This document shows, piece by piece, positions 45,780-53,606 of a DNA stretch of 53,606 bases. Position 1 is the first letter of the stretch. Each line of letters starts with the position of its first letter. The notes below the pieces were generated by a model, which saw only the letters and a program-made list of their open reading frames with translations, was not told the DNA's origin and made no database searches. The stretch is from positions 1 to 53,606 of the forward strand of contig NZ_BMTP01000026.1 in assembly GCF_014649735.1 (NCBI RefSeq), given 5' to 3'. This DNA is from Streptomyces lavendofoliae (lineage in GTDB: Bacteria; Actinomycetota; Actinomycetes; Streptomycetales; Streptomycetaceae). A program made the translations under genes and the position numbers.

Positions 45780-47940
45780 CGGAAACCGTCATTCGACGTG
45801 TGGATGTCGGCCAGCCCCCAAGGGAGGGCTGCCAGTGCTGGAGTTCCTCCCATGGTGGTGCATCCGGATCCGGCGCGGCAGGGTCCGGCGGCTCAGGGGC
45901 CGGATCGTGCCCGGTTGCCTCCGCCCACTCCCGCTCTTCCTCCTGCCAATCGTCCGGCCAGTAAAACTCCACCGCGTCATTGACCTGTTGCTCATCCATA
46001 TCCCGTTGGTCGTCCAGTACGAGCCAGTCCGGCTCATCAGTGGACTCACAGAGGTCGGTCTCATCGGCCGGCATGGGCGGGTACAGGAACTCGAACAGCC
46101 GCCGCATGTGGTCGGGCACGGTCGGAAGGCGCGACGCCTGCTCGGGACCTGCTTCGTTGGCCTCTGCCAGGAGACCGGCGAAGGCAAGCGCGAAGTCCCC
46201 CTTCTTACTGGAACCCCGCCCTGCTGGGACGCCGGACTCCCCGTGCTTGCCCCTCCGAGCACTGCGGAACAGTTCGTAGACCGTCCGGGCCGTTACGAGC
46301 GGCTCGTGCAGGTCCACTTCGCGTAGGGCCGCCTCGATCAAGTCCTCGTTGCCCTCGGTGATCGACGGCTCCAAGGTCGGATGGCTGACGAAGGCATCAA
46401 CGACCGATGGATCGTGCTCAGAAAGCCAAGTCGGCTTCTTGCGCTCGTTGCTCTCGAACGGTAGGTCGTTGTCGACCAGGATCGCCAGCTTGGTACACAG
46501 TTCCTTACCCGGAGTCGCCAGGAGATGCGCCGGCCACTGCCCGACCTTCCACCCCATGTGGACAATGCTGAGCGCATCGATGAATGCCTGCTTGCGCGCG
46601 TCCTCTCCGGCCCAAGTCCTGCCGAACTCCCGAAGCACGGCGGCGTCGGTGACCCCCTCGACCAGGACGAGCCGGTCAGCGAAGAGGGCGGCGGACCGAC
46701 TGGCGTCCAGATGGAGCCGTGTCTTCCGCAGTGTCACGTCGCGGTGCTTATCCGGCACAACATCGGCAACAGCACGACACACTCTCCCCTGCGCCGTCTG
46801 ACGTACGACGACGACCTCCTCGGGGGAGCAGGACGTGATGACGTCCGTCGCATGGCTGGAGAGGATGACCTGCAGTTCCGGCCGCTTCTTGACGGTTCTG
46901 CGCAAGTACCGAACGAGAGCGTGCTGCAACTGCGGGTGAAGGTGCGCCTCAGGCTCCTCGATGACGACCGTCGCGTGGAAGGGCTTCGCACCGAAGAAGG
47001 AATCCTCCTCCGACTCGGCATCGGCCTGCGCCTGTTCAAGGTTCCTGGTCGCCTGCTCGATCTGCTGAACATCCGTGAGGGGCGGCTGGTCACGAGCATC
47101 CTGGGGAAGTTCAGTGGAGTCCGGTATCGCCGCCAGGATCACGGCGATGTGCAACAGGTTGACGTATCCCAACCCGGACACTTCAAGCGGCCGAGCGAAT
47201 CTGCGTCCCTCCATGACAGCGAGCATGACTTCCAGCACGCGAGCCAAGTAGGTGTCGTCAATGACCTGCCCACGTATGTACGACCACTGGTGACTCACCC
47301 CAGCCGACAAGTCCGTGAGGTACCCGCCGATCCTCTTCTCGACGGCGTCGATGATGCTCTCCTTGGCCAGTTCCTCAAGCAGCTGGGAGGCCCGCGCCCG
47401 GAGTCCCACAAGGTTCCGGGTGCCGTTCAGACGCTGCTGTTCAGCACGGAGCAGCTCAACCAGGATCCGTGCCTCGCGGCGAGCCAGTTCGTCCAGAGGA
47501 CTACGCAAGGCCGGCAGGTAGATCAGCTTGTACGGGTCCAGATCCAAGGACCTACCATGCGTCGTCTCAATCTTCGAGGTAACACTGCCGAGCCTGCGAC
47601 CCAGCGTGACACCCCAGCTCTGAGCAACACTCCCAAGGCGCTGGTGGCTGACCTCATGCAACTGGCGTCCGAGACGGCCTTCCCCGTCGAGGCTATCGCC
47701 CAGCCGGTACTCCACCATGATGGTGCGGGTGGACCTCTCGGGTGCGAGCGTGGCGGATCCGTACCTCGGTAGGACCGGGAAGCGAGAACCGGGATGAGCA
47801 AGGTAGAGCGCATCCGTGAGCGTCGTCTTCCCGACCCCGTTGGCTCCGATCAGCACGCTGAAACGGCCCGGTAGATGGCAGACCATCTCACCGTCTACGC
47901 TCGCCCGAAACCCACTCACCACGATACGACTCAGGTGCAT
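45772..47940 (-). CDS. gajA: GajA-like OLD-family ATPase-nuclease
   Basis: 722 residues from the ATG at 47940 (GGGGGG just upstream; the frame is open much further). ABC-type ATPase: Walker A GANGVGKT (32-39), Walker B strand VVIEEPEAHLHPQLQ, and the switch histidine LSSHATDV. Then a TOPRIM nuclease: E428 (LVLVEGVTDA) and D490-x-D492 (LAILVDNDLPF). This is the OLD nuclease layout that, followed by a UvrD helicase, defines Gabija, an anti-phage DNA-nicking system. It is longer than the reference GajA (about 580 residues) and ends in an unusual acidic, proline-rich tail (EEEREWAEATGH, PAPEPPDPAAPDPDAPP). A plain OLD-family defence nuclease is the alternative. Confidence 0.8.
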   Translation of the reverse strand: MHLSRIVVSGFRASVDGEMVCHLPGRFSVLIGANGVGKTTLTDALYLAHPGSRFPVLPRYGSATLAPERSTRTIMVEYRLGDSLDGEGRLGRQLHEVSHQRLGSVAQSWGVTLGRRLGSVTSKIETTHGRSLDLDPYKLIYLPALRSPLDELARREARILVELLRAEQQRLNGTRNLVGLRARASQLLEELAKESIIDAVEKRIGGYLTDLSAGVSHQWSYIRGQVIDDTYLARVLEVMLAVMEGRRFARPLEVSGLGYVNLLHIAVILAAIPDSTELPQDARDQPPLTDVQQIEQATRNLEQAQADAESEEDSFFGAKPFHATVVIEEPEAHLHPQLQHALVRYLRRTVKKRPELQVILSSHATDVITSCSPEEVVVVRQTAQGRVCRAVADVVPDKHRDVTLRKTRLHLDASRSAALFADRLVLVEGVTDAAVLREFGRTWAGEDARKQAFIDALSIVHMGWKVGQWPAHLLATPGKELCTKLAILVDNDLPFESNERKKPTWLSEHDPSVVDAFVSHPTLEPSITEGNEDLIEAALREVDLHEPLVTARTVYELFRSARRGKHGESGVPAGRGSSKKGDFALAFAGLLAEANEAGPEQASRLPTVPDHMRRLFEFLYPPMPADETDLCESTDEPDWLVLDDQRDMDEQQVNDAVEFYWPDDWQEEEREWAEATGHDPAPEPPDPAAPDPDAPPWEELQHWQPSLGGWPTSTRRMTVSDG

Positions 47941-48470
47941 CATGCCCCCCATGGACAAGAAGTACGTGAAGTCATCATCACCCCCAGCACTGACAACACT
48001 GCTTCTCCTTTGATCGCTTGCGGCCTGGGGGTGCCTGGGTTCGATCGAACGCCGGACGACTCCTCGCCCTCTTCTATGCGTGCCGATAAGCGGCCACCCA
48101 AGCCCGCCAATCCACCCGCGGAACGGCAAGCCGCAGGATCGACTCTTACAGAGGGTGACCGACCTGTGACTGGGCGTTGTGGTGCCCTTTCTGGGGATCC
48201 GCATCCGTGCCGGCTGGGCTGCCGTCGCGGGTCAGGAGATCGCGAAGCGGCTGCTGTCACCGCCCGCCGACTGACCCGCCGATAAGGAAGGAACCACGCC
48301 CGTGGCTGGTGGTGCTGCCGCCCACGCTGCGAACAGGCCATCGCCTCCCAGCCGATCGCCGCGTTCACCGGTCCCGACTGACCCGCCGGCCGTCAGCCGT
48401 CGTGTACATCTGTTGAGTGCCAGTAGTCTGCTGCGTGAGAGCGCCCGTGGGTTGGCACCGTTCGGCCTAC
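47941..48470. other. Gene-free stretch
   Basis: 530 bases between gajA and the membrane protein gene. The gajA promoter should be here; no clear boxes were picked out. Weak coding traces around 48170-48280 (VPFLGIRIRAGWAAVAG on the plus strand) may be a relic, not assignable. Confidence 0.4.
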
Positions 48471-50885
48471 CTAGCGGCTGCTAAATGTGATCCCCTCGAT
48501 GGCTGATGTGAGAGCGGGCCGCATTCCCTGCAGGCCCGGTTTTTCATCAATCGCGACGACGAATCGCTCGATGCCGTCTGCCTTCCAGTGCGCGCAGCGG
48601 ATCACCCCGTTGTTTGCGTGGAACTCGGCGCCTGGCATCCCGCCTGCCTCAATGGGGCGAGCTCCGGCCGTCACGACCCCAGTGCAATTGGGATTTTTCA
48701 GTACGTCTTTTGCGATCTGGTCGACGTCAGGGCAATTCCTGCCCGCGCTCTCAAGACCGTCTCGAGATCCGTGACCGGCAACGATAGCGGCCTGCTCGTT
48801 CTCGAGAACGAGAAGCACCATCTCGGCGTCACCTTCACTCGGGCACTGGGCGGGGAACCAATTGTCCGGCAATGTGGTTGACACCAAGTACTGGCCGCGC
48901 TTGACCCGTGGTACCTCAAGCGATTTGGCTAGACCAAGGCTTGCTGCGCTGACCAGGAGGATGGCAACAAGCGCTCCGGCAGCGTAAACGTATCGCGACT
49001 CCGGTGGACGGTCCCCAGGCGTCGGCCCTGCGCGCCAGCCGCGAGCGGGCTCACGAGCCGGCAGCGAGCGCCTACACAGGAGGACGAAGGCAAGAGGGAT
49101 GGCGACCAGGCGCCAAGTCAATCTATCCTCTGTGCCCCAATTCTCGTGGCCGAAGCCGTGGGCAAGGGCGAGGCTGCTCACTGCCAGGACCATGCTCCAA
49201 CCAGTCAGCGAGAGCACGGTGCGGTGGATGGGGCGCTGCTGCTCCTCGCGCGTGTCGACGGCGAATCGCCACACCACCGGCGCGAGCAAAATGACCGCAA
49301 ACAGCCACGCCTGGATGCCTTCCGGGACGAATGCGTCCACCGCGAACGACAAGAGGCTCGACATCACAAGAATGACCAGCAGGTCCTGAGCAGGCAGCGC
49401 TCGATGCGGGCGCAGGGCCGCGGTGACAAGTGCGACGAGAAGCGCTGCCGTGACGACCGCGTCAAGAATCGGCAAGGAGAGGAGACTGCGGGTGATCGGC
49501 GTGCCATCAATAAGGGCGATCTGTACAGCAACTGGGAGGCCCACAGCAAAGGCAGCCACCGCAAGGACAGCTCCGTCGGTCCGGCCGCGCCTGGCCAACA
49601 TGACCAAGCCTGCGACCCCGGTGACAACAACCGTCCCCAGTGGGGTGAAGTGTGCCAGGACGACGACGGCATTCATGACGTGGTCCGACAATCGGCCCTG
49701 CCAAGGGCCCGGTAGCAGCGCGCCGGTGGCCGCGTGGAAATACACCAGAGCCATCAGCACCAGGCCGGGCAGGCCGAAGCCGACGACAAGCAGCGTGGAG
49801 ATGGGGCCAAAATGCCCCGCCCGCAGCGGTCGCGCTCGGGCGGCCAGGTAGCCGAGGCAGGCCAGAGTAACGAGCAGCACGCTGAGTACCCATTGGCCCC
49901 AGAACCCGCGGTCCCAGGTCTCACCCGTGCCGTCGTCACCGAATACGCCGGCGAAGCCGAGGCCGAGGAAGACCACCTTGGCCACAACCAGCCCCACGAC
50001 CACCGCAGTCGCACCCAGGGGTCGCCAGCGGGCGGAGCGCTGGGCGACCGTCACGTTCGCGTCCGCGACCTCGGCAGCAGCAAGCAGCGCAAGTACCCGC
50101 AGCCCGCCCAATAGGCCCAAGAGCAACAGTCCGCTGAGAAAATACAGAGAGGCCGTGGCGGGGGGCGCGCTCAAGCGCTCCGTTGCCGCTGCACTGAGGG
50201 AGAGCCCGGACGGCAACTGATTACCGACATGCGATAGGCCGGCCCAGATCAGCAGGGCGGACCACACCGGTGCGCTGACCAGCAGCCCGTATGCCTTGGG
50301 ATGAGCGGCGAGATGCCGTAGCGGGATGAACAGCACTGCAGCGGCCGCCAGGATGGACACAGAAGCGGCAACCAACGCCCACAGGGGTACCGTGATGATC
50401 CCGAAGTCGACTGACGGGTTTGCGGTCAACAGGTGGCTCAAGGCTCTCGCGATCTGCAACGCCGCCGTGTGGACGCTTGCGGCGACGCCAGCGGAGCTCA
50501 TCGCTAGGGCTGCCAGCCACAGGCGAGGCGCCCTGCGCGCGGTGATGGCGGCGATACCCAGTGCCCACACGGCCGTCGCCAGAACGAGGAGAATTGCCAC
50601 AATCGCAGCTCGGGACAGCTGGCGCCCACTCGTGCCGAGCGCTTCCGTGCCGAGCACGTCGGAGCCCGCCAAGAGAACGGCAGCGCAGCCGCAGGCGAGG
50701 CTCACACACCCAAGCACGATCGCAGTGTCGTAAGGCGGTCGCGCAAGCCCGGGCCGGATGATCCTCGATGCCGCGTATCGCCGTAGCCTCTCCCGCCAGT
50801 CCTCGCCATCGGGAGCCGGCTCGGGAAAGGATTCGGTGACCTGTGACTCGCCCACTGCCGCTCCCCACTCCGACGCCTTATCCAT
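48471..50885 (-). CDS. Large polytopic membrane protein with C-terminal extracellular domain
   Basis: 804 residues from the ATG at 50885. After a 50-residue acidic cytoplasmic head (EPAPDGEDWRERLRRYAASR) come about 17 hydrophobic segments, to about residue 630. A last domain of about 160 residues outside or inside the membrane follows (YLVSTTLPDNWFPAQCPSEG, LLVLENEQAAIVAGHGS, GVVTAGARPIEAGGMPGAEF), with four cysteines that could pair in twos. No transporter motif was recognised. The patatin-like lipase gene lies 388 bases upstream in the same direction; whether they work together is unknown. Confidence 0.7.
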   Translation of the reverse strand: MDKASEWGAAVGESQVTESFPEPAPDGEDWRERLRRYAASRIIRPGLARPPYDTAIVLGCVSLACGCAAVLLAGSDVLGTEALGTSGRQLSRAAIVAILLVLATAVWALGIAAITARRAPRLWLAALAMSSAGVAASVHTAALQIARALSHLLTANPSVDFGIITVPLWALVAASVSILAAAAVLFIPLRHLAAHPKAYGLLVSAPVWSALLIWAGLSHVGNQLPSGLSLSAAATERLSAPPATASLYFLSGLLLLGLLGGLRVLALLAAAEVADANVTVAQRSARWRPLGATAVVVGLVVAKVVFLGLGFAGVFGDDGTGETWDRGFWGQWVLSVLLVTLACLGYLAARARPLRAGHFGPISTLLVVGFGLPGLVLMALVYFHAATGALLPGPWQGRLSDHVMNAVVVLAHFTPLGTVVVTGVAGLVMLARRGRTDGAVLAVAAFAVGLPVAVQIALIDGTPITRSLLSLPILDAVVTAALLVALVTAALRPHRALPAQDLLVILVMSSLLSFAVDAFVPEGIQAWLFAVILLAPVVWRFAVDTREEQQRPIHRTVLSLTGWSMVLAVSSLALAHGFGHENWGTEDRLTWRLVAIPLAFVLLCRRSLPAREPARGWRAGPTPGDRPPESRYVYAAGALVAILLVSAASLGLAKSLEVPRVKRGQYLVSTTLPDNWFPAQCPSEGDAEMVLLVLENEQAAIVAGHGSRDGLESAGRNCPDVDQIAKDVLKNPNCTGVVTAGARPIEAGGMPGAEFHANNGVIRCAHWKADGIERFVVAIDEKPGLQGMRPALTSAIEGITFSSR

Positions 50886-51273
50886 GATCACTCGCAAAAC
50901 GCTGCGGAGAGGCGAGACACACCGCGCGCACGGGTGAAGGACAACTGCTGCACAGCGATTCCCCAGCGGGTCGTTGAGTACGCAGCCTCCAACGGGTCGC
51001 GCTTCTCAGCGAGCCGACCTAAATGACCGTTCCAGACCCTTCAGCGGAATATGCGAAGGGTCGGCACTTCCGCGTTGAACATGACAGGATCCGACGCTCC
51101 GAAAAACCGGAAATTCGCCTGCTCAACTTGAGGACAGGGACAATTTATCGAATCGAATTACGTCAATCGCCGCCGCCATCCTCACCCTGGAGCAGCAACG
51201 CTGAAAGTGCTCGATTCCCCGAAAGGACATGTCCGCTACGCCGACCGGTCATAGCCCCGGTCCGCGGATGTGA
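50886..51273. other. Gene-free stretch
   Basis: About 390 bases between the membrane protein start and the patatin stop. No gene or RNA was recognised. A GACCGG ... CCGGTC hairpin at 51243-51262 follows the lipase stop and is a weak terminator candidate. Confidence 0.35.
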
Positions 51274-52290
51274 TCATCGTGCCAGCAGTCGGGCTGCGAT
51301 CTCGTCCAGCTCGGCGCTCCTGTCGCGGATAAGATCGTCCGCCGCTGCCTTGAGTACCTCGAGTCGCTGCCGTGAGGGGTCGTCCATCGCGCCCGCGACC
51401 CGGCTATCGATGACCTGCAGGCGCCGATAGTTCTGTTCCGGTACTGCCCGGCGAGCGAGCACTTCACCTGCGGCCACGCTTGTGGCGGTCCTTACCAGGT
51501 CACCAGCGGATCCGATCCACGAGTTGGTGCCGTCGAACCCCGCGCCAGCCGGCGCCATGCCGGTGCCGAGGGAGACGAAGAACACCGACTGGCCGGTCAG
51601 CCCATTTCCACTGGTCAGCACAAGCGATTCGGAGACAGCAATGCCCGCCGGGTTGTTAGCCCACACCCCACCGTCGACGAAACGGCACCCTCTTCCCCTC
51701 CAATCGATGCGGAGAGGTGGAAAGTACGTCGGCGCGGCAGAGGTAGCGCGTGCGACGTCACGTAGCGGCAGGTCCCAGCTAGGGTCGGTGCGGGCGTCAC
51801 GGCGACTGAACACAACGGGTCTCGCTGTGAGCCCGTCGAAACTCGTGATCGCGAGATCCATCTCCGCCTGTGAAAGGTTCTTGTCTCCCAGGACCTCTCG
51901 CAGGACTCCTTCCAGACCCTCGGGCCGGTGCCGCGCGTTCCCGCCATAGATGCGGTTCCCGCCGAAGGGACCGCCCACCTGCCGGGCGGCGTGTCCCATT
52001 CGTTGGGTGAAGGTTCCGCCCGTGCCTAGAAGGCAGGTCTTCCACGCTGGCTCCTCGGCTCCGCCAAAGATACGACGGCCGTAGGCCGGGTAGAAGTCGG
52101 CCAGACTCTGGGCGCTCAGTCCAGTAGCGAGCCCGATGCCGATGATGCCGCCGGTTGACGTTCCGACAACGAGGTCAAAGAGCCGCGCGGCGGGCGTGGA
52201 AGCGCGTCGTTCGATCTCCGCCAGGAGCAATGCCGGCAGGTACCCTCGCACACCACCACCGTCGATGGACAGGACGCGAATCGGTCTCAT
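51274..52290 (-). CDS. Patatin-like phospholipase
   Basis: 338 residues; the ATG at 52290 has AGGAGGT 7 bases upstream, which rejects the longer open frame. All patatin motifs are present: oxyanion hole DGGGVRG (10-16 area), nucleophile GTSTGG (GxSxG) and catalytic Asp in VDGGVWANNP. It is soluble, with no signal peptide, so it acts on the inner membrane face or on cytoplasmic lipids. Patatins of this size serve as membrane-degrading effectors in CBASS and related defence, but no cyclic-nucleotide synthase is in the window. A general lipid hydrolase is therefore equally possible. Confidence 0.85.
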   Translation of the reverse strand: MRPIRVLSIDGGGVRGYLPALLLAEIERRASTPAARLFDLVVGTSTGGIIGIGLATGLSAQSLADFYPAYGRRIFGGAEEPAWKTCLLGTGGTFTQRMGHAARQVGGPFGGNRIYGGNARHRPEGLEGVLREVLGDKNLSQAEMDLAITSFDGLTARPVVFSRRDARTDPSWDLPLRDVARATSAAPTYFPPLRIDWRGRGCRFVDGGVWANNPAGIAVSESLVLTSGNGLTGQSVFFVSLGTGMAPAGAGFDGTNSWIGSAGDLVRTATSVAAGEVLARRAVPEQNYRRLQVIDSRVAGAMDDPSRQRLEVLKAAADDLIRDRSAELDEIAARLLAR

Positions 52291-52471
52291 CACGCCGACC
52301 TCCTCTCGAAAGATCCACAGACAGGAACCCGATGGTGGGCCGGTGGGGCTGCTTCCTCGGGCGGGTCCATTCGGGCAGGTGGTGCGGCCCGAGGTCGGAG
52401 GAAGGGCAGCGATCAGAACCGACGGGGACCGCTTCGCCCACCACAGGTGGTGTGGGGCCGGGCAACGCGGG

Positions 52472-53317
52472 TCAGGCGTACTTCCAGTACGTCTCGGTAC
52501 AGGCGGCCGGGGCTCCGGGCGGGTAGCGGTTCGGGATTCCGTTGTACCCGGTGAGGAGGGCGTTCTTGCGTTCCTCTGAGGTGCCGTGGGGCTCTGCTGT
52601 GATGGCCGTGTCGCCGATCGCCTCCAGCGCGGCCACGGCTTCCTCGAAGTTCCCGGGCTGCATCGTGCCGCGGTAGTAGGCGCTGGTTGCCCAGACACCT
52701 GCCATGCAGTCGGAGATCAACTCCCACCACTTGCCGGTGGGCAGAGGCTGACGGTATTGCTCGGACAGTTCGTGGACCACGTGATGGCCGAACTCGTGGG
52801 CGGTAAGGATGGCTGCGGCAAAGTCCCCCTTCCGTACGGACTGCCGCCCGAAGATGTCCCCCGCCCACATGCGCTGCATGGTGGTCACCGGCAGGTAGAT
52901 CGTGCCGGCGAAGCCGGCACTCGCCTCGTCCCATCCGCAGTAATAGGCGTTCGGGGTGTTGTGGTGAATTACGGGTAGGCTGCCGCAATTACTTTTGTAC
53001 GGGCCGCTCTCCGGCGTGACGATCAGGTAGCTCACTTTCGGCTCCGCCAGGCCCAGCCGCGCGAAGAACGCTGTCCAGACCTCGTCGGCCTCTCGAAGCC
53101 GATCGGTGAGGTACTCCTCGACCACGGGCTGCGTCGGCACTTCGTCGCCACTCTGGGGCGGCGCGGCACCAGCGGGGGCAACCTGGACTTGCTGGACGCC
53201 CAACTGCTCTGTGACATCGCCGGGCGTCGGCTCCTGAGCGCCGGCAGAGCCACCGCCCAGCGTTAGGCTGCCGACGAGGAGAGCTACCGGCAGACTGTTC
53301 CGCACTAGTCGTCTCAT
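52472..53317 (-). CDS. Secreted neutral zinc metallopeptidase (YpfJ-type)
   Basis: 281 residues from the ATG at 53317, which places a signal peptide at the N-terminus (MRRLVRNSLPVALLVGSLTL then GGGSAGAQ); an ATG 21 bases upstream is possible. The zinc site is HEFGHH (HExxH) with the downstream KWWELISDCMAGVWA helix supplying the third ligand, as in the putative neutral zinc metallopeptidase family. The domain begins at VWTAFFARLGLAEP. Four cysteines (SNCGS, YYCGW, SDCMAG, AACTE) may form disulfides. Predicted extracellular protease; the substrate is unknown. Confidence 0.85.
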   Translation of the reverse strand: MRRLVRNSLPVALLVGSLTLGGGSAGAQEPTPGDVTEQLGVQQVQVAPAGAAPPQSGDEVPTQPVVEEYLTDRLREADEVWTAFFARLGLAEPKVSYLIVTPESGPYKSNCGSLPVIHHNTPNAYYCGWDEASAGFAGTIYLPVTTMQRMWAGDIFGRQSVRKGDFAAAILTAHEFGHHVVHELSEQYRQPLPTGKWWELISDCMAGVWATSAYYRGTMQPGNFEEAVAALEAIGDTAITAEPHGTSEERKNALLTGYNGIPNRYPPGAPAACTETYWKYA

Positions 53318-53561
53318 ACTCTCGGTATAAGCCGCCATATGGGTGAAGTCACTTTCATTTAGGCCAAACGGGTTAATCGCGGACGTAGTCTTCCGAAGCG
53401 ACGTATCAGGGAAACTCCGCGCCGCTGCCGTCCGACAGCCCTGCCGAGAGGGGTGCTGGCGGCACCGCGCACGGGGACGTAGCGGGCACGTTAGGGACCG
53501 CCCGTACCTGAAGCCTGGCAGCCGCCCCCTGCGCAAGATCTCCCTGCACTTAGACTGTGTC

Positions 53562-53606
53562 CTACATGGTCAGTTTGAGGAACCGCTTGTAGCAGCAGAG
53601 GGCGGA
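53562..53606 (-). mobile_element. IS transposase C-terminus at the window edge
   Basis: The minus strand from the edge reads SALCCYKRFLKLTM-stop, then ACACAGTCTAAG. This is the usual end of an IS5-type Streptomyces transposase and its terminal sequence. The rest lies beyond the window. Confidence 0.5.

Noticed and set aside
46525..47772. 415-codon plus-strand frame under gajA
   Set aside because: Antisense of conserved ATPase and TOPRIM motifs; the product has no recognisable domain.
47941..48204. N-terminal extension of the OLD nuclease
   Set aside because: The ATPase domain begins at MHLSRIVVSGF, as in the family; upstream residues are Arg/Pro-rich without a ribosome site.
51274..52290. 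CBASS assignment for the patatin
   Set aside because: No CD-NTase, Cap2/Cap3 or other CBASS gene is visible in the window.
52291..52698. N-terminal extension of the patatin frame
   Set aside because: Pro/Arg-rich non-conserved sequence; AGGAGGT lies right before the ATG at 52290.

Overview
The window is very GC-rich DNA with Streptomyces-type genes: GTG starts, GGAGG-type ribosome sites, RHS and VCBS exported proteins, a GAF-PP2C phosphatase, and IS5 and IS3 relics. It is most likely an accessory, probably chromosome-arm, region of a Streptomyces or close relative. No rRNA, tRNA or CRISPR array was seen. All functions are read from motifs by eye; no database search was possible.

Layout. (1) 1-850: the end of a short-chain dehydrogenase and a decayed aldo/keto reductase. 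(2) 1279-14084: a DsbA-like protein, a large secreted VCBS/lectin protein, and a divergent 2262-residue RHS polymorphic toxin with a HINT domain, an HNH-like nuclease tip and a small acidic putative immunity protein. (3) 14139-18590: a broken tyrosine integrase, a PLD fragment and two decayed IS5 transposases around a UDG-like protein and an EVE-like protein. (4) 18827-31496: a Cys-rich protein, an HhH DNA-glycosylase-like protein, a DUF4839 membrane protein, an HTH-NTPase with twelve 36-residue repeats, a Nudix hydrolase, a small operon with a BRCT-nuclease fusion, and a 5'-truncated integrase. (5) 31520-36934: a giant GHKL (HSP90-like) ATPase ending in a DUF3883 nuclease-like domain. (6) 37776-38776: a dead PP2C phosphatase. 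(7) 38939-47940: a dense conflict/defence block. It holds a 40-residue ORF coupled to a frameshifted CorA-shaped membrane protein, a Type I M-S methylase whose overlapping partner gene was cut by an IS3 relic, and a Gabija-like gajA-gajB pair. (8) 48471-53606: a polytopic membrane protein, a patatin-like lipase, a secreted zinc metallopeptidase and the end of another IS.

The main structural observation is three decayed copies (about 0.9-1.25 kb, 14.9-15.3 kb and 37.4-37.7 kb) of one sequence that reads on the minus strand as the last codons of a TrmA-type RNA methyltransferase gene. They carry paired AGCGTC repeats. I read this as a stacked attachment-site array at which islands were inserted one after another. 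That would explain why defence genes, integrase relics and pseudogenes alternate here.
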